A stretch of 64,000 nt of DNA from Theocolax elegans. Taxonomy: Eukaryota > Arthropoda > Insecta > Hymenoptera > Cerocephalidae. The DNA is taken from the NCBI GenBank assembly GCA_026168455.1, contig CM047430.1:26368735-26432734 (forward strand). Direction: 5' to 3'. Each line of letters starts with the position of its first letter. Position 1 is the stretch's first letter. Under the pieces are notes generated by a model, which had not been told where the DNA came from, did no database searches, and worked only from the letters and a program-made list of their open reading frames with translations. Of this stretch, positions 19,318-34,300 are shown piece after piece. Both the position numbers and the translations under genes were made by a program.

Positions 19318-19820
19318 TATCCAGGAAATCCCGCAATTAGTAGATTCATCCCGAATTTCCTCAGATATTCCCGAAATATCCAGGAAATACCATAATTAAT
19401 GGAGTCTTTCTGATATATTTCAGAAATTCCCGAAATATCCAGGAAATACCATAATTAATGGAGTCTTTCTGATATATTTCAGAAATTCCCGAAATATCCA
19501 GGAAATACCATAATTAATGGAGTCTTTCTGATATATTTCAGAAATTCCCGAAATATCCAGGAAATCCCGTAATTAGTAGCGCCATACCGAAATAAATCAG
19601 AAATTCCCGAAATATCCAGGAAATTCCGTTATTATTGGTGATATCCCGAATTTCCTCAGAAATTCCCGAAGATCCAGGAAATCCCGTAATTGGTAGAGTC
19701 ATCACGAATTTCCTCAGATATTCCCGAAATATCAAGGAAATCCCGTAATTAGTAGAATTATCCAGAAATATCTTAGAAATTCCGGAATTATCCTGGAAAT
19801 CCCGTAATTAGTAGAATTAT
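19318..19820. repeat. ~59-bp satellite, first short array
   Basis: Eight to nine units beginning ATATCCAGGAAATCCCG. Three successive units near 19375-19560 are almost identical (AATGGAGTCTTTCTGATATA). The array ends at CCAGTAT, where it joins the LTR fragment; the intact LTR has CCAGTATTTGC at the corresponding place, so the junction shares about 7 bp. Confidence 0.9.
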
Positions 19821-20280
19821 CCAGTATTGCACCATAGCAATTTTGGCACTGCCCACGCTACCTACGGAAAAACCCCGAATCCACGCAGCAAGGAAAAGCT
19901 GACTCCAGGAGCCTCCCACCACAGGCGGAACGCTCCTCGAGCAGCCGACCCGCCGAATTCGCAAGAGAATCAAATCAGTTCCCGACCCGTCCGGTCGCAA
20001 GAGAATCAAATTAGGTCCCGACCTGTCCGGTCGCACGAGAATCCGTTACCGATCACGAGAGTCGACCGCTCCGAGCGACTAAGTACAATAGATTATAACC
20101 ACACGACCGGACATCAGACACGCACACGATACACACTGGCCTTTCTTCAGGACATACAAATAAATCAACTTATCACAAGGGACATAACGTATTACTTCCA
20201 ATCCTCCTAATCGTGCTTGCCAACTTCGGTCGGCAGCCAACGCGACTCCAATATCCCACCCTTCAGGTTACATACGTAAC
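19821..20280 (+). mobile_element. LTR right-hand fragment (second copy)
   Basis: Corresponds to 15369-15840, ending GTTACATACGTAAC. The left part is absent and replaced by satellite. It marks the start of the second ~4.45-kb duplication block. Confidence 0.65.
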
Positions 20281-20317
20281 CAATTGAAGTTTTGTGTGAT
20301 TAATTTTTTGATTGTGT

Positions 20318-21120
20318 CCCTGGTAAAAATCTTATTTCATTAAATAGGTAATAAATAGATATTCTAAATAGAATGGTCGAAAAATGGGTGAAAAATAGGC
20401 GAAATTTATTTAAAAAATTTATTTATAATTAAAATTTATCCTCCCGGTGAAACGCTTTTTCCCCCAATTTTTAACCATTAAATAGACTAAAATATAACTT
20501 ATATTCTGTTTTGAGCTAATTTTTAGCTTATAAACATATATCAAATTTGAGTCTACACTGAGAGAAAGGAATATTTGAGTCAATTGACGTTCTCTAACAG
20601 TTAAACTTTCATTTATTTTATTTTGTATTAAAAATTACAAAAGTCAAGTATTAACTGTTAATGCCTGAGATGTAATTATTAATACATATTATTTCGTTAC
20701 TTAATATATTAATTTAATCTGATATAAATTTATTTGTGTACAATTTTCTTTTGTACAATAATATTTATGTACTAATATACACACATTGAGTTAATATTAA
20801 GTATTATTGTAACGTTTATATACAAGATTGCATTCATTAACTGTTAAGAATTATTTCTTTACAAAAATGCAGTTCTAAAATTATTTAAAATCTTATAAGA
20901 ACTTCGTGTTAATATCAAAGAAATATATGTTTTGTTATAAGTCAATGTAAATTTTAGTAACAAATGCACAATTCTTTATCTACTATAAATGTCTATTAAA
21001 AATGGACAAGTGAAAATATAATAAAATCGCATTTATCTCCGTAAAACAGGAAATATACTGAAATTAGTTGAAATCACATAGGAACTTTAAAAATTCGAAA
21101 CTATAGGAATTTTGAAGTTT
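20318..21120. mobile_element. Second copy of the CCCTAGTAG MITE with nested TA-target MITE
   Basis: Copy of 15878-16721. The nested CACTGAGAG MITE starts at 20556, but its right 40 bp, including the terminus, is deleted (the sequence passes from CACAATTC straight to TTTATCTAC near 20972). The motif GAAACGCTTTTT is intact at 20449-20460. Confidence 0.65.
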
Positions 21121-22005
21121 ACTCACTGAGAAAAAATATGACTTGTCACAAATGAATGTCATTAACTGTTAATGAACGTGGATTTGATTTTGGGCGAAAT
21201 GAATGTTCATTAATAGTTAATGAATCCGTCATTTGAATACAAAATTTGGATCAAATGATTCGGTTACTAACAGATTCATTTAAAGTAAAGGAAGGACTCA
21301 TTTGCTATCAAATTTCATTTATTTCTTTATTTTAAGAAAAATATGGTACAAATGAATTATATAAATATGAAATACATAAATATATTTTACATAATTATAT
21401 ACAAACATCTCAACGCGAAATAACACAGCGCCCTTCCGATGTGTAATGCGCTTAATTGGTCGTTATAATAATTTGAATTAAACTTAAATAATTTTTTTAC
21501 ATCATTTAAAGGGGGTAAACAAATTTGATAACATTTTATGTGATCGATAAATCCACAGTATAACATTCCCTATAGATAAATAGAATCTTCTCGTGAACTC
21601 AACAAAAATAGAAATTTCTGTCTATAAATCGTTACATTAAATTAAAAAACACGGTGTCTCGTGAATTAAAATATCTTTCTGAATTTTAAAACTATAATTG
21701 GAATCTAAAATAAACTTTGAAAGTTTACCAAATTCGAATTCGTGTGTAAAACCAGTTCTGCAATAAAATTTATAAGCTAATTCTAATTGCAATTTCGTGC
21801 AAATTGTACTTATTATGTTACTCTAGTAGTTACTACACGTACACATTTTTTTGATTTTCTATGAAACGTCTCATATTTTTCACACGACATATGATTCGCA
21901 GGGCCCATGGCAGCGATACATCTAGGATAGTGGGTTAACAAATGTAATTTTCGTTTCTAATCTTGAAATATTTTTATGTACAATGAATTGTGCGCTTTTA
22001 CTAAC
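20648..22005. repeat. ~1.4-kb segment, copy c of the local duplication
   Basis: Third copy of 16209-17608, about 2.99 kb downstream of copy b by direct alignment of GATTCGCAGGGCCCATGGCA (18903 and 21893). Confidence 0.8.
21630..21941 (-). pseudogene. Transposase C-terminal remnant, copy c
   Basis: Same LTHYPR...KYETFHRKSKK sequence as copies a and b, with a one-base loss in a T run near 21830 that breaks the frame. Confidence 0.5.
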
Positions 22006-22302
22006 TGTTCTAATAAATTATTTCATTTTTTGAAATACTCGCACTTGTCACTAAAGTTATAATATCAAACTAGCCTAAAACGCTCGCTTCGCTCGCGATT
22101 AAAACAAGGTTTAGGACACAATATTGAAAAAGATACAATATCGAAAGAAAATGTAATAGAAGAATCTCAAAATTATAAAGAAGAATTAAAAACAAAGATA
22201 CTGTAAAAATAAGTATTGACAGAAAACAAAAACAAGAAATAGTCAACAAAAATAATATTGAAGACAAAAATATTAATATATTAAAACAAGGTATTAAAAT
22301 AA

Positions 22303-25300
22303 AAATATCCAGGAAATCCCGCAATTAGTAGATTCATCCCGAATTTCCTCAGATATCCCGAAATATCCAGGAAATACCATAATTAATGGAGTCTTTCTGA
22401 TATATTTCAGAATTCCCGAAATATCCAGGAAATACCATAATTAATGGAGTCTTTCTGATATATTTCAGAAATTCCCGAAAATCCAGGAAATACCATAATT
22501 AATGGAGTCTTTCTGATATTTCAGAAATTCCCGAAATATCCAGGAAATCCCGTAATTAGTAGCGCCATACCGAAATAAATCAGAAATTCCCGAAATAACC
22601 AGGAAATTCCGTTATTATTGGTGATATCCGAATTCCTCAGAAATTCCCGAAAGATCCAGGAAATCCCGTAATTGGTAGATTCATCCCGAATTTCCTCAGA
22701 TATTCCCGAAATATCCAGGAAATACCATAATTAGTGGAGTCTTTCTGAATATTTCAGAAATTCCCGAAATATCCAGGAAATCCTTATTTAGTAGAGTTAT
22801 CCAGAAATACCACAGAAATTCCCGAAATATCCAGGAAATCCGTAATTAGTAGCGTCATCCCGAAATAAATCAGAAATTTCCGAAATATCCAGGAAATACC
22901 ACAATTAGTGGAGACATTTCGAAATACCTCGGAAATTCCAGAACTATCCAGGAAATCCCTTATTTAGTAGAGTTATCCAGAAATTCCTCAGAAATTCCCG
23001 AATATCCAGGAAATCCCGTAATTAGTGGAGTCTCTCTGAAATACTTGAGAAATTCCCGAAATATACAGGAAATGCCGTGATTAGTAGATTCATCCCGAAT
23101 TTCCACAGAAATTCGCGTAATATCCAGGATATCCCGTAATTGGTAGAATCATCCCGAAGTACCTCGGAATTCCCAAAAGATCCAGGAAATCCCGTAATTG
23201 GTAGATTCATCTCGAATTTCCTCAGTATTCCCGAAATATCCAGGAAATACCATAATTAGTGGAGTCTTTCAGAAATATTTCAGAAATTCCCGAAAATCCA
23301 GGAAATACCATAATTAGTGGAGTTTTTTTTGAAATACCTCAGCAATTACCGAAAGATCCAGGAAATCCCGTAATTGGTAGAATCATCACGAAATCCTCAG
23401 GTATTCCCGAAATATCCAGAAAATCCCGTAATTAGTGGAGTCTTTCTGAAATATTTCAGAAATTCCCGAAATATCCAGGAAATCCCTTACTTAGTAGAGT
23501 TATCCAGAAATACCACAGAAATTCCCGAAATATCCAGGAAATACCATAATTAGTGGAGTTTTTTTTTAAATACCTCAGCAATTACCGAAAGATCCATGAA
23601 ATTCCGTAATTAATATACTCTCCCGAATTTCCTCAGAAATTCCGAAATATCCAGGAAATCCCGTAATAGTAGCGTCATCCGAAATAAATCAGAAATTTCT
23701 GAAATATCCAGGAATACCACAGTTAGTGAAGACATTTCGAGATACCGCAGAAATTCTCGAAAGATCCAGGAAATCCCGTAATTGGTAGAGTCATCACGAA
23801 TTTTCTCAGATATTCCCGAAATATCAAGGAAATCCCGTAATTAGTAGCGTCATTCGGAAAAATCTCAGAAATTCCCGAAATATCCTGGAAATCACGTAAT
23901 TAGTAGAGTTATCCAGAAATCCCTCAGAAAGTCCCCAAATATCCAGGAAATCCCTTAATTTGTAGAGTTATCCAAAAATACCACAGAAATTCCCGAATTA
24001 TCCAGGAAATACCATAATTAGTGGAGTTTTTTTTAAATACCTCAGCACTTACCGAAAGATCGAGGAAATCCCGTAATTGGTAGAATCATCACGAAATTCC
24101 TCAGATATTCTCGAAATATCCAGAAAATCCCGTAATTAGTGGAGTCTTTCTGAAATATTTCAGAAAATCCCGAAATATCCAGGAAATCCCTTATTTAGCA
24201 GAGTTAACCAGAAATACCTCAGAAATTCCCGAAATATCCAGGAAATTACGTTATTATTGGTGTTATCCCGAATTACCTCAGAAATTCCCGAAATATCCAG
24301 GAAATACCATAATTAGTGGAGTCTTTCAGAAATATTTCAGAAATTCCCGAAATATCAGTGGAGTTTTTTTTAAATACCTCAGCAATTACCGAAAGATCCA
24401 GGAAATCCCGTTAATTGGTAGAAACATCACGAAATTCCTCAGATATTCCCGAAATATCCAGAAAATCCCGTAATTAGTGGAGTCTTTCTGAAATATTTCA
24501 GAAAATTCCCGAAATATCCAGAAATCCCTTATTTAGTAGAATTATCCAGAAATACCACAGAAATTCCGAAATATCCAGGAAATACCATAATTAGTGGAGT
24601 TTTTTTTTAATACCTCAGCAATTACCGAAAGATCCAGGAAATTCCGTAATTATACTACTCATCCCGAATTTCCTCAGAAATTCCCGAAATATCCAGGAAA
24701 TCCCGTAATTAGTAGCGTCATCCCGAAAAAATCAGAAATATTCTGAAATATCCAGGAAATACCACAGTTAGTGAAGACATTTCGAGATACCGCAGAAATT
24801 CTCGAAAGATCCAGGAAATCCCGTAATGGTAGAGTCATCACGAATTTTCTCAGATATTCCCGAAATATCAAGGAAATCCCGTAATTAGTAGCGTCATTCG
24901 GAAAAATGTCAGAATTCCCGAAATATCCTGGAAATCACGTAATTAGTAGAGTTATCCAGAAATCCCTCAGAAAGTCCCCAAATATCCAGGAAATCCCTTA
25001 ATTTGTAGAGTTATCCAAAAATACCACAGAAATTCCCGAATTATCCAGGAAATACCATAATTAATGGAGTTTATTTTTAAATACCTCAGCAATTACCGCA
25101 AGATCCAGGAAATCCCTTAATTTGTAGAGTTATCCAGAAATACCTCAGAAATTCCCGAAATTACAGGAAATCCCGTAATTAGCTAGCGTCATCCCGAAAT
25201 AAATCTGAAATTTCCGAATATCCAGGATACCACAATTAGTGGAGACATTTCGAAATCACCTCGGGAAATTCCCGAACTATCCAGGAAATCCCTTATTTGT

Positions 25301-28300
25301 AGAGTTATTCCAGGGAAATTCTCAGAAACTTCCCGAAATATCCAGGAAATCCCGTAATAGTGGAGTCTCTCTGAAAAATTTCAGAATATTCCCGAAATAT
25401 ACAGGAAATTCAGTAATATGGTAGATTCATTCACGATTTCCACAAGAAATATCGCGTAATATCCGAGGATAAGCACCGGTAATGGTAGAAATCATCCCGA
25501 AGTACCCTCGGAATTCCCAAAAGATCCAGGAAATCCCGTAAGTGGTAGAGTCATCACAGAATTTCCTCAGATATTCCCCGAAATATTCAAGGAATCCCGT
25601 AATTCGGGTAGAATTATCCAGAAATATCTGCAGAAATTCCGGAAATATCCTGGAAATCCCGTAATTAGTAGAGGTTATCATAAATACCTCAGAAATTCCG
25701 AAATACAGGAATTCCCTTAATTTGTAGAGTTACCAAAAATACCACAGAAATTCCCGAAATATCCAGGAAATACCATAATTAGTGGAGTTTTTTCTTTAAA
25801 TACGTCAGCAATTACCGAATGATCCAGAAAATTCCATAATTAGTATATTCATCCCAAATTTCCTCAGATATTCCCGAAGTATCCAGAAAATCCCGTAATT
25901 AGTGGAGTCTTTCTGAAAATATTTCAGAAATTCCCGAAATATCCAGGAACGCACTTATTTAGTAGAGTTATCCAGAAATACCTCAGAAATTCCCGAAATA
26001 TCCAGGATTTCCGTTATTCTTGGTGTTATCCCGAATTTCCCCAGAATTCCCCAAAGATCCAGGAAATCCCCCGTAATTGGTAGAGTCATCACGAATTCCT
26101 CAGATATTCCCGAAATATCAAGGAAATCCCGTAATTAGTAGAATTATCCAGAAATATCTCAGAAATTCCGGAAATATCCTGGAAATCCCGTAATTAGTAG
26201 AGTTATCCAGAAATACCTCAGAAATTCCCGAAATTACAGGAATTCCCTTAATTTGTAGAGTTATCCAAAAATACCACAGAAATTCCCGAAATATCCAGGA
26301 AATACTATAATTAGTGAGTTTTTTTTTGAAATACCTCAGCAATTACCGAATAATATCCAGGAAATCCCGTAATGGTAAGAATCATCACGAAATTCCTCAG
26401 GTATTCCCGAAATATCCAGAAATCCCGTAATTAGTGGAGTCTTTCTGAAATATTTCAGAAATTCCCGAAATATCCAGGAAAAACCTTATTTAGTAGAGTT
26501 ATCCAGAAATACCACAGAAATTCCCGAAATATCCAGGAAATACCATAATTAGTGGAGTTTTTTTTAAAATACCTCAGCAATTACCGAAAGATCCAGGAAA
26601 TTCCGTAATTAATATACTCATCCCGAATTTCCCTCAGAAATTCCCGAAACTATCCAGGAATCCCGTAATTAGTAGCGTCATCCCGAAATAAATCAGAAAT
26701 TTCTGAAATATCAGGAAATACCACAGTTAGTGAAGACATTTCGAGATACCGCAGAAATTCTCCGAAAGATCCAGGAAATCCCGTAATTGGTAGGTCATCA
26801 CGAATTTCTCAGATATTCCCGAAATATCAAGGAAATCCCGTAATTAGTAGCGTCATTCGGAAAAATCTCAGAAATTCCCGAAATATCCTGGAAATCCACG
26901 TATTAGTAGAGTTATCCAGAAATCCTCATAAATTCCCCAAATATCCGGAAATCCCTTAATTTGTAGAGTTATCCAAAAATACCACAGAAATTCCCGAATT
27001 ATCCAGGAAATACCATAATTAGTGGAGTTTTTTTTATAATACCTCAGCAATTACCGCAAGATCCAGGAAATCCTTAATTGTGGTAGAGTTATCCAGAAAT
27101 ACCACAGAAATTCCCGAAATATCCAGGAAATCCCGTAATAGTAGCCGTCATCCCGAATAAATCAGAAATTCCGAATATCCAGGAAATACCACATTAGTGG
27201 AGACATTTCCAAATACCTCGGAAATTCCAGAACTATCCAGGAAATCCCTTAATTGTAGAGTTTATCCAGAATTCCTCAGAAATTCCCGAATATCCAGGAA
27301 ACTCCCGTAATTAGTGGAGTCTCTCTGAAATATTTCAGAAATTCCCGAAATATACAGGAATTCCGTGATTAGTAGATTCATCCCGAATTTCCACAGAAAT
27401 TCGCGTAATATCCAGGAAATCCCGTAATTGGTAGAATGCATCCCGAAGTACCTCGGAATTCCCAAAAGATCCCGGAAATCCCGTAATTGGTAGAATCACA
27501 CGAAATTCCTCAGGGTATTCCCGAAATATCCAGAAAATCCCGTAATTAGTGGAGTCTTTCAGAAATATTTCAGAAATTCCCGAAATATCCGGAAATCCCT
27601 TATTTAGTAGAGTATCCAGACTACCACAGAAATTCCCGAAATATCCAGGAAATACCACTAATTAGTGGAGTTTTTTTGTAAATACCTCAGCAATTACCGA
27701 AAGATCCAGGAAATTCCGTAATTAGTAGCGTCATCCCCGAAATAAATCAGAAATTTCTGAAATATCCAGGAAATACCACAGTTAGTGAAGACATTTCGAG
27801 ATACCGCAGAAATTCTCGAAAGATCCAGGAAATCCCGTAATTGGTAGAGTCATCACGAATTTTCTCAGATATTCCCGAAATATCAAGGAAATCCCGTAAT
27901 TAGTAGCGTCATTCGGAAAAATCTCAGAAATTCCCGAAATATCCTGGAAATCACGTAATTAGTAGAGTTATCCAGAAATCCCTCAGAAAGTCCCCAAAAT
28001 ATCCAGGAAATCCCTTAATTTGTAGAGTTATCCAAAAATACCACAGAAATTCCCGAATTATCCAGGAAATACCATAATTAATGGAGTTTATTTTAAATAC
28101 CTCAGCAATTACCGCAAGATCCAGGAAATCCCTTAATTTGTAGAGTTATCCAGAAATACCTCAGAAATTCCCGAAATTACAGGAAATCCCGTAATTAGTA
28201 GCGTCATCCCGAAATAAATCTGAAATTTCCGAAATATCCAGGAAATTACCACAATTAGTGGAGACATTCGAATACCGTCGGAAATTCCCGAACTAATCCA

Positions 28301-31300
28301 GGAATCCCTTAATTTGTGAGAGTTATCCAGAAAGTCCGCAGAAATTGCCCGAAATAGCCAGGAAATCCGTAAGTAGTGGGAGTCGCTCTGAAAAATGTCA
28401 GAAAATTCCCGAAATATACAGGAGAATGCCGTAATTAGTAGATTCATGCCCGAATTTCACAGAAATTCCGCGTAATATCCCCAGGGGAAAGCCCGTAATT
28501 GGTAGAAGGTCAAGCCGCGTAAGGAACTCGGAATTCCTCAAAAGAGCCAGGAAATCACCGTAATTGGTTAGAATTCATCCGAATTTCGCTCAGATATTCC
28601 CGAAATATCCAGAAAATCCCGTAATTAGTGGAGTCTTTCAGAAAATGTTCAGAATTCCCGGAAATTTCAGGAAAATCCCTTATTTATAGATGTGATCCAG
28701 AAATGACCTCAGAAATTCCCCGTGAAATTCAGAATTCCCTTAATTGGTAGAGTTAATCCAAAAAATACCACAGAAATTCCCGAAATATCCAGGAAATACC
28801 ATAATGTAGTGGAGTTTTTTTTTAAATACGTCAGCAAATTACCGAATGATCCAGAAAATTCCATAATTAGTATATTCATCCCAAATTATCCTCAGATATT
28901 CCCGAAGTATCCAGAAAATCCCGTAATTAGTGGAGTCTTTCCTGAAATAATTTCAGAAATTCCCGAAATATCCAGGAATCCCTTATTTAGTAGAGTTATC
29001 CAGAAATACCTTCAGAAATTCCCGAAATATCCAGGATTTCCGTTATTCTTGGTGTTATCCCGAAATTTCCCCAGAAATTCCCCAAAGATCCAGGAAATCC
29101 CGTAATTGGTAGAGTCATCACGAATTTCCTCAGATATTCCCGAATATCAAGGAAATCCCGTAATTAGTAGAATTATCCAGAAATATCTCAGAAATTCCGG
29201 AAATATCCTGGAAATCCCGTAATTAGTAGAGTTATCCAGAAATACCCTCAGAATTCCCGAAATTACAGGAATTCCCATTAATTTGTAGAGTTATCCAAAA
29301 ATACCACAGAAATTCCCGAAATATCCAGGAAATACTATAATTAGTGGAGTTTTTTTTGAAATACCTCAGCAATTACCGAAATATCCAGGAAATCCCGTAA
29401 TTGGTAGTATCATCACGAAATTCCTCAGGTATTCCCGAAATATCCAGAAAATCCCGTAATTAGTGGAGTCTTTCTGAAATATTTCAGAAATTCCCCGAAA
29501 TATCCAGGAAAACCTTATTTAGTAGAGTTATCCAGAATACCACAGAAATTCCCGAAATATCCAGGAAATACCATAATTAGTGGAGTTTTTTTTTTTAAAT
29601 ACCTCAGCAATTACCGAAAGATCCAGGAAATTCCGTAATTAATATACTCATCCCGAATTTCCTCAGAAATTCCCGAAATATCCAGGAAATCCCGTAATTA
29701 GTAGCGTCATCCCGAAATAAATCAGAAATTTCTGAAATATCCAGGAAATACCACAGTTAGTGAAGACATTTCGAGATACCGCAGAAATTCTCGAAAGATC
29801 CAGGAAATCCCGTAATTGGTAGAGTCATCACGAATTTTCTCAGATATTCCCGAAATATCAAGGAAATCCCGTAATTAGTAGCGTCATTCGGAAAAATCTC
29901 AGAAATTCCCGAAATATCCTGGAAATCACGTATTAGTAGAGTTATCCAGAAATCCCTCAGAAAGTCCCCAAATATCCAGGAAATCCCTTAATTTGTAGAG
30001 TTATCCAAAAATACCACAGAAATTCCCGAATTATCCAGGAAATACCATAATTAGTGGAGTTTATTTTTAAATACCTCAGCAATTACCGCAAGATCCAGGA
30101 AATCCCTTAATTTGTAGAGTTATCCAGAAATACCTCAGAAATTCCCGAAATATCCAGGAAATCCCGTAATTAGTAGCGTCATCCCGAAATAAATCTGAAA
30201 TTTCCGAAATATCCAGGAAATACCACAATTAGTGGAGACATTTCGAAATACCTCGGAAATTCCCGAACTATCCAGGAAATCCCTTAATTTGTAGAGTTAT
30301 CCAGAAATTCCTCAGAAATTCCCGAAATATCCAGGAAATCCCGTAATTAGTGGAGTCTCTCTGAAAAATTTCAGAAATTCCCGAAATATACAGGAAATTC
30401 CGTAATTAGTAGATTCATCCCGAATTTCCACAGAAATTCGCGTAATACCAGGAAATCCCGTAATTGTAGAATCATCCCGAAGTACTCGGAATTCCCAAAA
30501 GATCCAGGAAATCCCGTAATTGGTAGATTCATCCCGAATTTCCTCAGATATTCCCGAAATATCCAGAAAATCCCGTAATTAGTGGAGTCTTTCAGAAATA
30601 TTTCAGAAATTCCCGAAATATTCAGGAAATCCCTTATTTAGTACAGTTATCCAGAATACCTCAGAAATTCCCGAAATATCCAGGATTTCCGTTATTCTTG
30701 GTGTTATCCCGAATTTCCCCAGAAATTCCCCAAAGATCCAGGAAATCCCGTAATTGGTAGAGTCATCACGAATTTCCTCAGATATTCCCGAAATATCAAG
30801 GAAATCCCGTAATTAGTAGAATTATCCAGAAATATCTCAGAAATTCCGGAAATATCTGAAATCCCGTAATTAGTAGAGTATGATCCAGAATACCTCAGAA
30901 ATTCCCGAAATTACAGGAATTCCCTTAATTTGTAGAGTTATCCAGAAATACCTCAGAAATTCCCGAAATTACAGAATTCCCTTAATTTGTAGAGTTATCC
31001 AAAAAATACCACGAAATTCCGAAATATCCAGGAAATACCATAATAGTGGAAGTTTTTTTTTAAATACGTCAGCAATACCGAATGATCCAGAAAATTCCAT
31101 AATTAGTATATTCATCCCGAATTTCCTCAGATATCTCTCGAAGTATCCAGAAAATCCCGTAATTATTGGAGTCTCTCTGAAATATTTCAGAAATTCCCGA
31201 AATATACAGGAAATTCCGTGATTAGTAGATTCATCCCGAATTTCCACAGAAATTCGCGTAATATCCAGGAAATCCCGTAATTGGTAGAATCATCCCGAAG

Positions 31301-34300
31301 TACCTCGGAATTCCCAAAGATCCAGGAAATCCCGTAATGGTAGATTCATCCCGAATTTCCTCAGATATTCCCAGAAATATCCAGGAAATACCATAAGGTA
31401 GTGAGTCTTTCAGAAATATTTCAGAAATTCCCGAAATATCCAGGAAATACTATATTAGTGGAGTTTTTTTTGAAATACCTCAGCAATTACCGAAAGATCC
31501 AGGAAATCCCGTAATATGGTAGAATCATCACGAAATTCTCAGGTATTCGCCGAAATATCCAGAAATCCCGTAATTAGTGGAGTCTTCTGAAATATTTCAG
31601 AAATTCCCGAAATAATCCAGGAACTTCCCGGGATTTAGAGATAGAGTTATCCAAAAATACCTCAGAAATTCCCGAAATATTCAGGGAAATTCCGTTATTA
31701 TTGGGTGGTTATCCCGAATTATTCCCCAGAAATTCCCCAAAGAATCCAGGAAATCCCGTAATTATGTAGAGTCCATGCACGAAATGTAGTCCTCAGATAC
31801 TTCCCGAGATATCAAGGAAAATCCCGTAAATTAGTAGATATTCCAAAAATACCTCAGAAATTCTTGAAATATCCAGGAAAATACTACGTAATTAGTAGAG
31901 TATCCAGAAATCCCTCATAAATTCCCCAAATATCCAGGGGAAATCCCTTAATTTGTAGAGTTATCCAAACATACACAGAAATTCCGAATATCCAGGAAAT
32001 ACATAATTAGTGGAGTTTTTTTTTTTAAATACCTCAGCAATTACCGCAAGATCCACGGAAATTCCCTTAATTTGTAGAGTTATCCAGAAAATACCACAGA
32101 AATTCCCGAATATCCAGGAAATCCCGTAATTAGTAGCGTCATCCCGAAATAATCAGAAATTTCCGAAATATCCAGGAAATACCACAATTAGTGGAGACAT
32201 TTTCCAAATACCTCGGAAATTCCAGAACTATCCAGGAAATCCCTAATTTGTAGAGTTATCCAGAAATTCCTCAGACAATTCCCCGAAATATCCAGGAAAT
32301 CCCGTAATTAGTGGAGTCTCTCTGAAATATTTCAGAAATTCCCGAAATATACAGGAAATTCCGTGATTAGTAGATTCATCCCGAATTTCCACAGAAATTC
32401 GCGTAATATCCAGGAAATCCCGTAATTGGTAGAATCATCCCGAAGTACCTCGGAATTCCCAAAAGATCCAGGAAATCCCGTAATTGGTAGAATCATCACG
32501 AAATTCCTCAGGTATTCCCGAAATATCCAGAAAATCCCGTAATTAGTGGAGTCTTTCAGAAATATTTCAGAAATTCCCGAATATCCAGGAAATCCCTTAT
32601 TAGTAGAGTTATCCAGAAATACCACAGAAATTCCCGAATATCCAGGAAATACCATAATTAGTGGAGTTTTTTTGTAAATACCTCAGCAATTACCGAAAGA
32701 TCCAGGAAATTCCGTAATTAGTAGCGTCATCCCGAAATAAATCAGAAATTTCTGAAATATCCAGGAAATACCACAGTTAGTGAAGACATTTCGAGATACC
32801 GCAGAAATTCTCGAAAGATCCAGGAAATCCCGTAATTGGTAGAGTCATCACGAATTTTCTCAGATATTCCCGAAATATCAAGGAAATCCCGTAATTCGTA
32901 GCGTCAATTCGGAAAAATCTCAGAAATTCCCGAAATATCCTGGAAATCACGTTAATTAGTTGGTTATCCAGAAATCCCTCAGAAAGTCCCCAAATATCCA
33001 GGAAATCCCTTAATTTTGTAGAGTTATCCAAAAATACCACAGAAATTCCCGAATTATCCAGGAAATACCATAATAATGGGTTTTATTTTTACATACCTCC
33101 AGCACTTACGCAAGATCCAGGAAATCCCTTAATTGTAGAGTTATCCAGAAATACCTCAGAAATTCCCGAACTTACAGGAAATCCCGTAATTAGTAGCGTC
33201 ATCCCGAAATAAATCATGAAATTCCGAAATATCCAGGAAATACCACAATTAGTGGAGACATTTCGAAATACCTCGGAATTCCCGAACTATCCAGGAAATC
33301 CCTTAATTTGTAGCGTTTATCAGAAATTCCTCAGAAATTCCCGAAATATCCAGGAATCCCGTAATTAGTGGAGTCTCTCTGAAAAATTTCAGAAATTCCC
33401 GAAATATACAGGAAATTCCGTAATTAGTAGATTCATCCCGAATTTCCACAGAAATTCGCGTAATATCCAGGAAATCCCGTAATTGGTAGAATCATCCCGA
33501 AGTACCTCGGAATTCCCAAAAGATCCAGGAAATCCCGTAATTGGTAGATTCATCCCGAATTTCCTCAGATATTCCCGAAATATCCAGAAAATCCCGTAAT
33601 TAGTGGAGTCTTTCAGAAATATTTCAGAAATTCCCGAAATATTCAGGAAATCCCTTATTTAGTAGAGTTATCCAGAAATACCTCAGAAATTCCCGAAATT
33701 ACAGGAATTCCCTTAATTTGTAGAGTTATCCAAAAATACCACAGAAATTCCCGAAATATCCAGGAAATACCATAATTAGTGGAGTTTTTTTTTAAATACG
33801 TCAGCAATTACCGAATGATCCAGAAAATTCCATAATTAGTATATTCATCCCAAATTTCCTCAGATATTCCCGAAGTATCCAGAAAATCCCGTAATTAGTG
33901 GAGTCTTTCTGAAATATTTCAGAAATTCCCGAAATATCCAGGAAATCCCTTATTTAGTAGAGTTATCCAGAAATACCTCAGAAATTCCCGAAATATCCAG
34001 GATTTCCGTTATTCTGGTGTTATCCCGAATTTCCCAGAAATTCCCCAAAGATCCAGGAAATCCGTAATTGGTAGAGTCATCACGAATTTCCTCAGATATT
34101 CCCGAAATATCAAGGAAATCCCGTAATTAGTAGAATTATCCAGAAATATCTCAGAAATTCCGGAAATATCCTGGAAATCCCGTAATTAGTAGAGTTATCC
34201 AGAAATACCTCAGAAATTCCCGAAATTACAGGAATTCCCTTAATTTGTAGAGTTATCCAAAAATACCACAGAAATTCCGAAATATCCAGGAAATACTATA

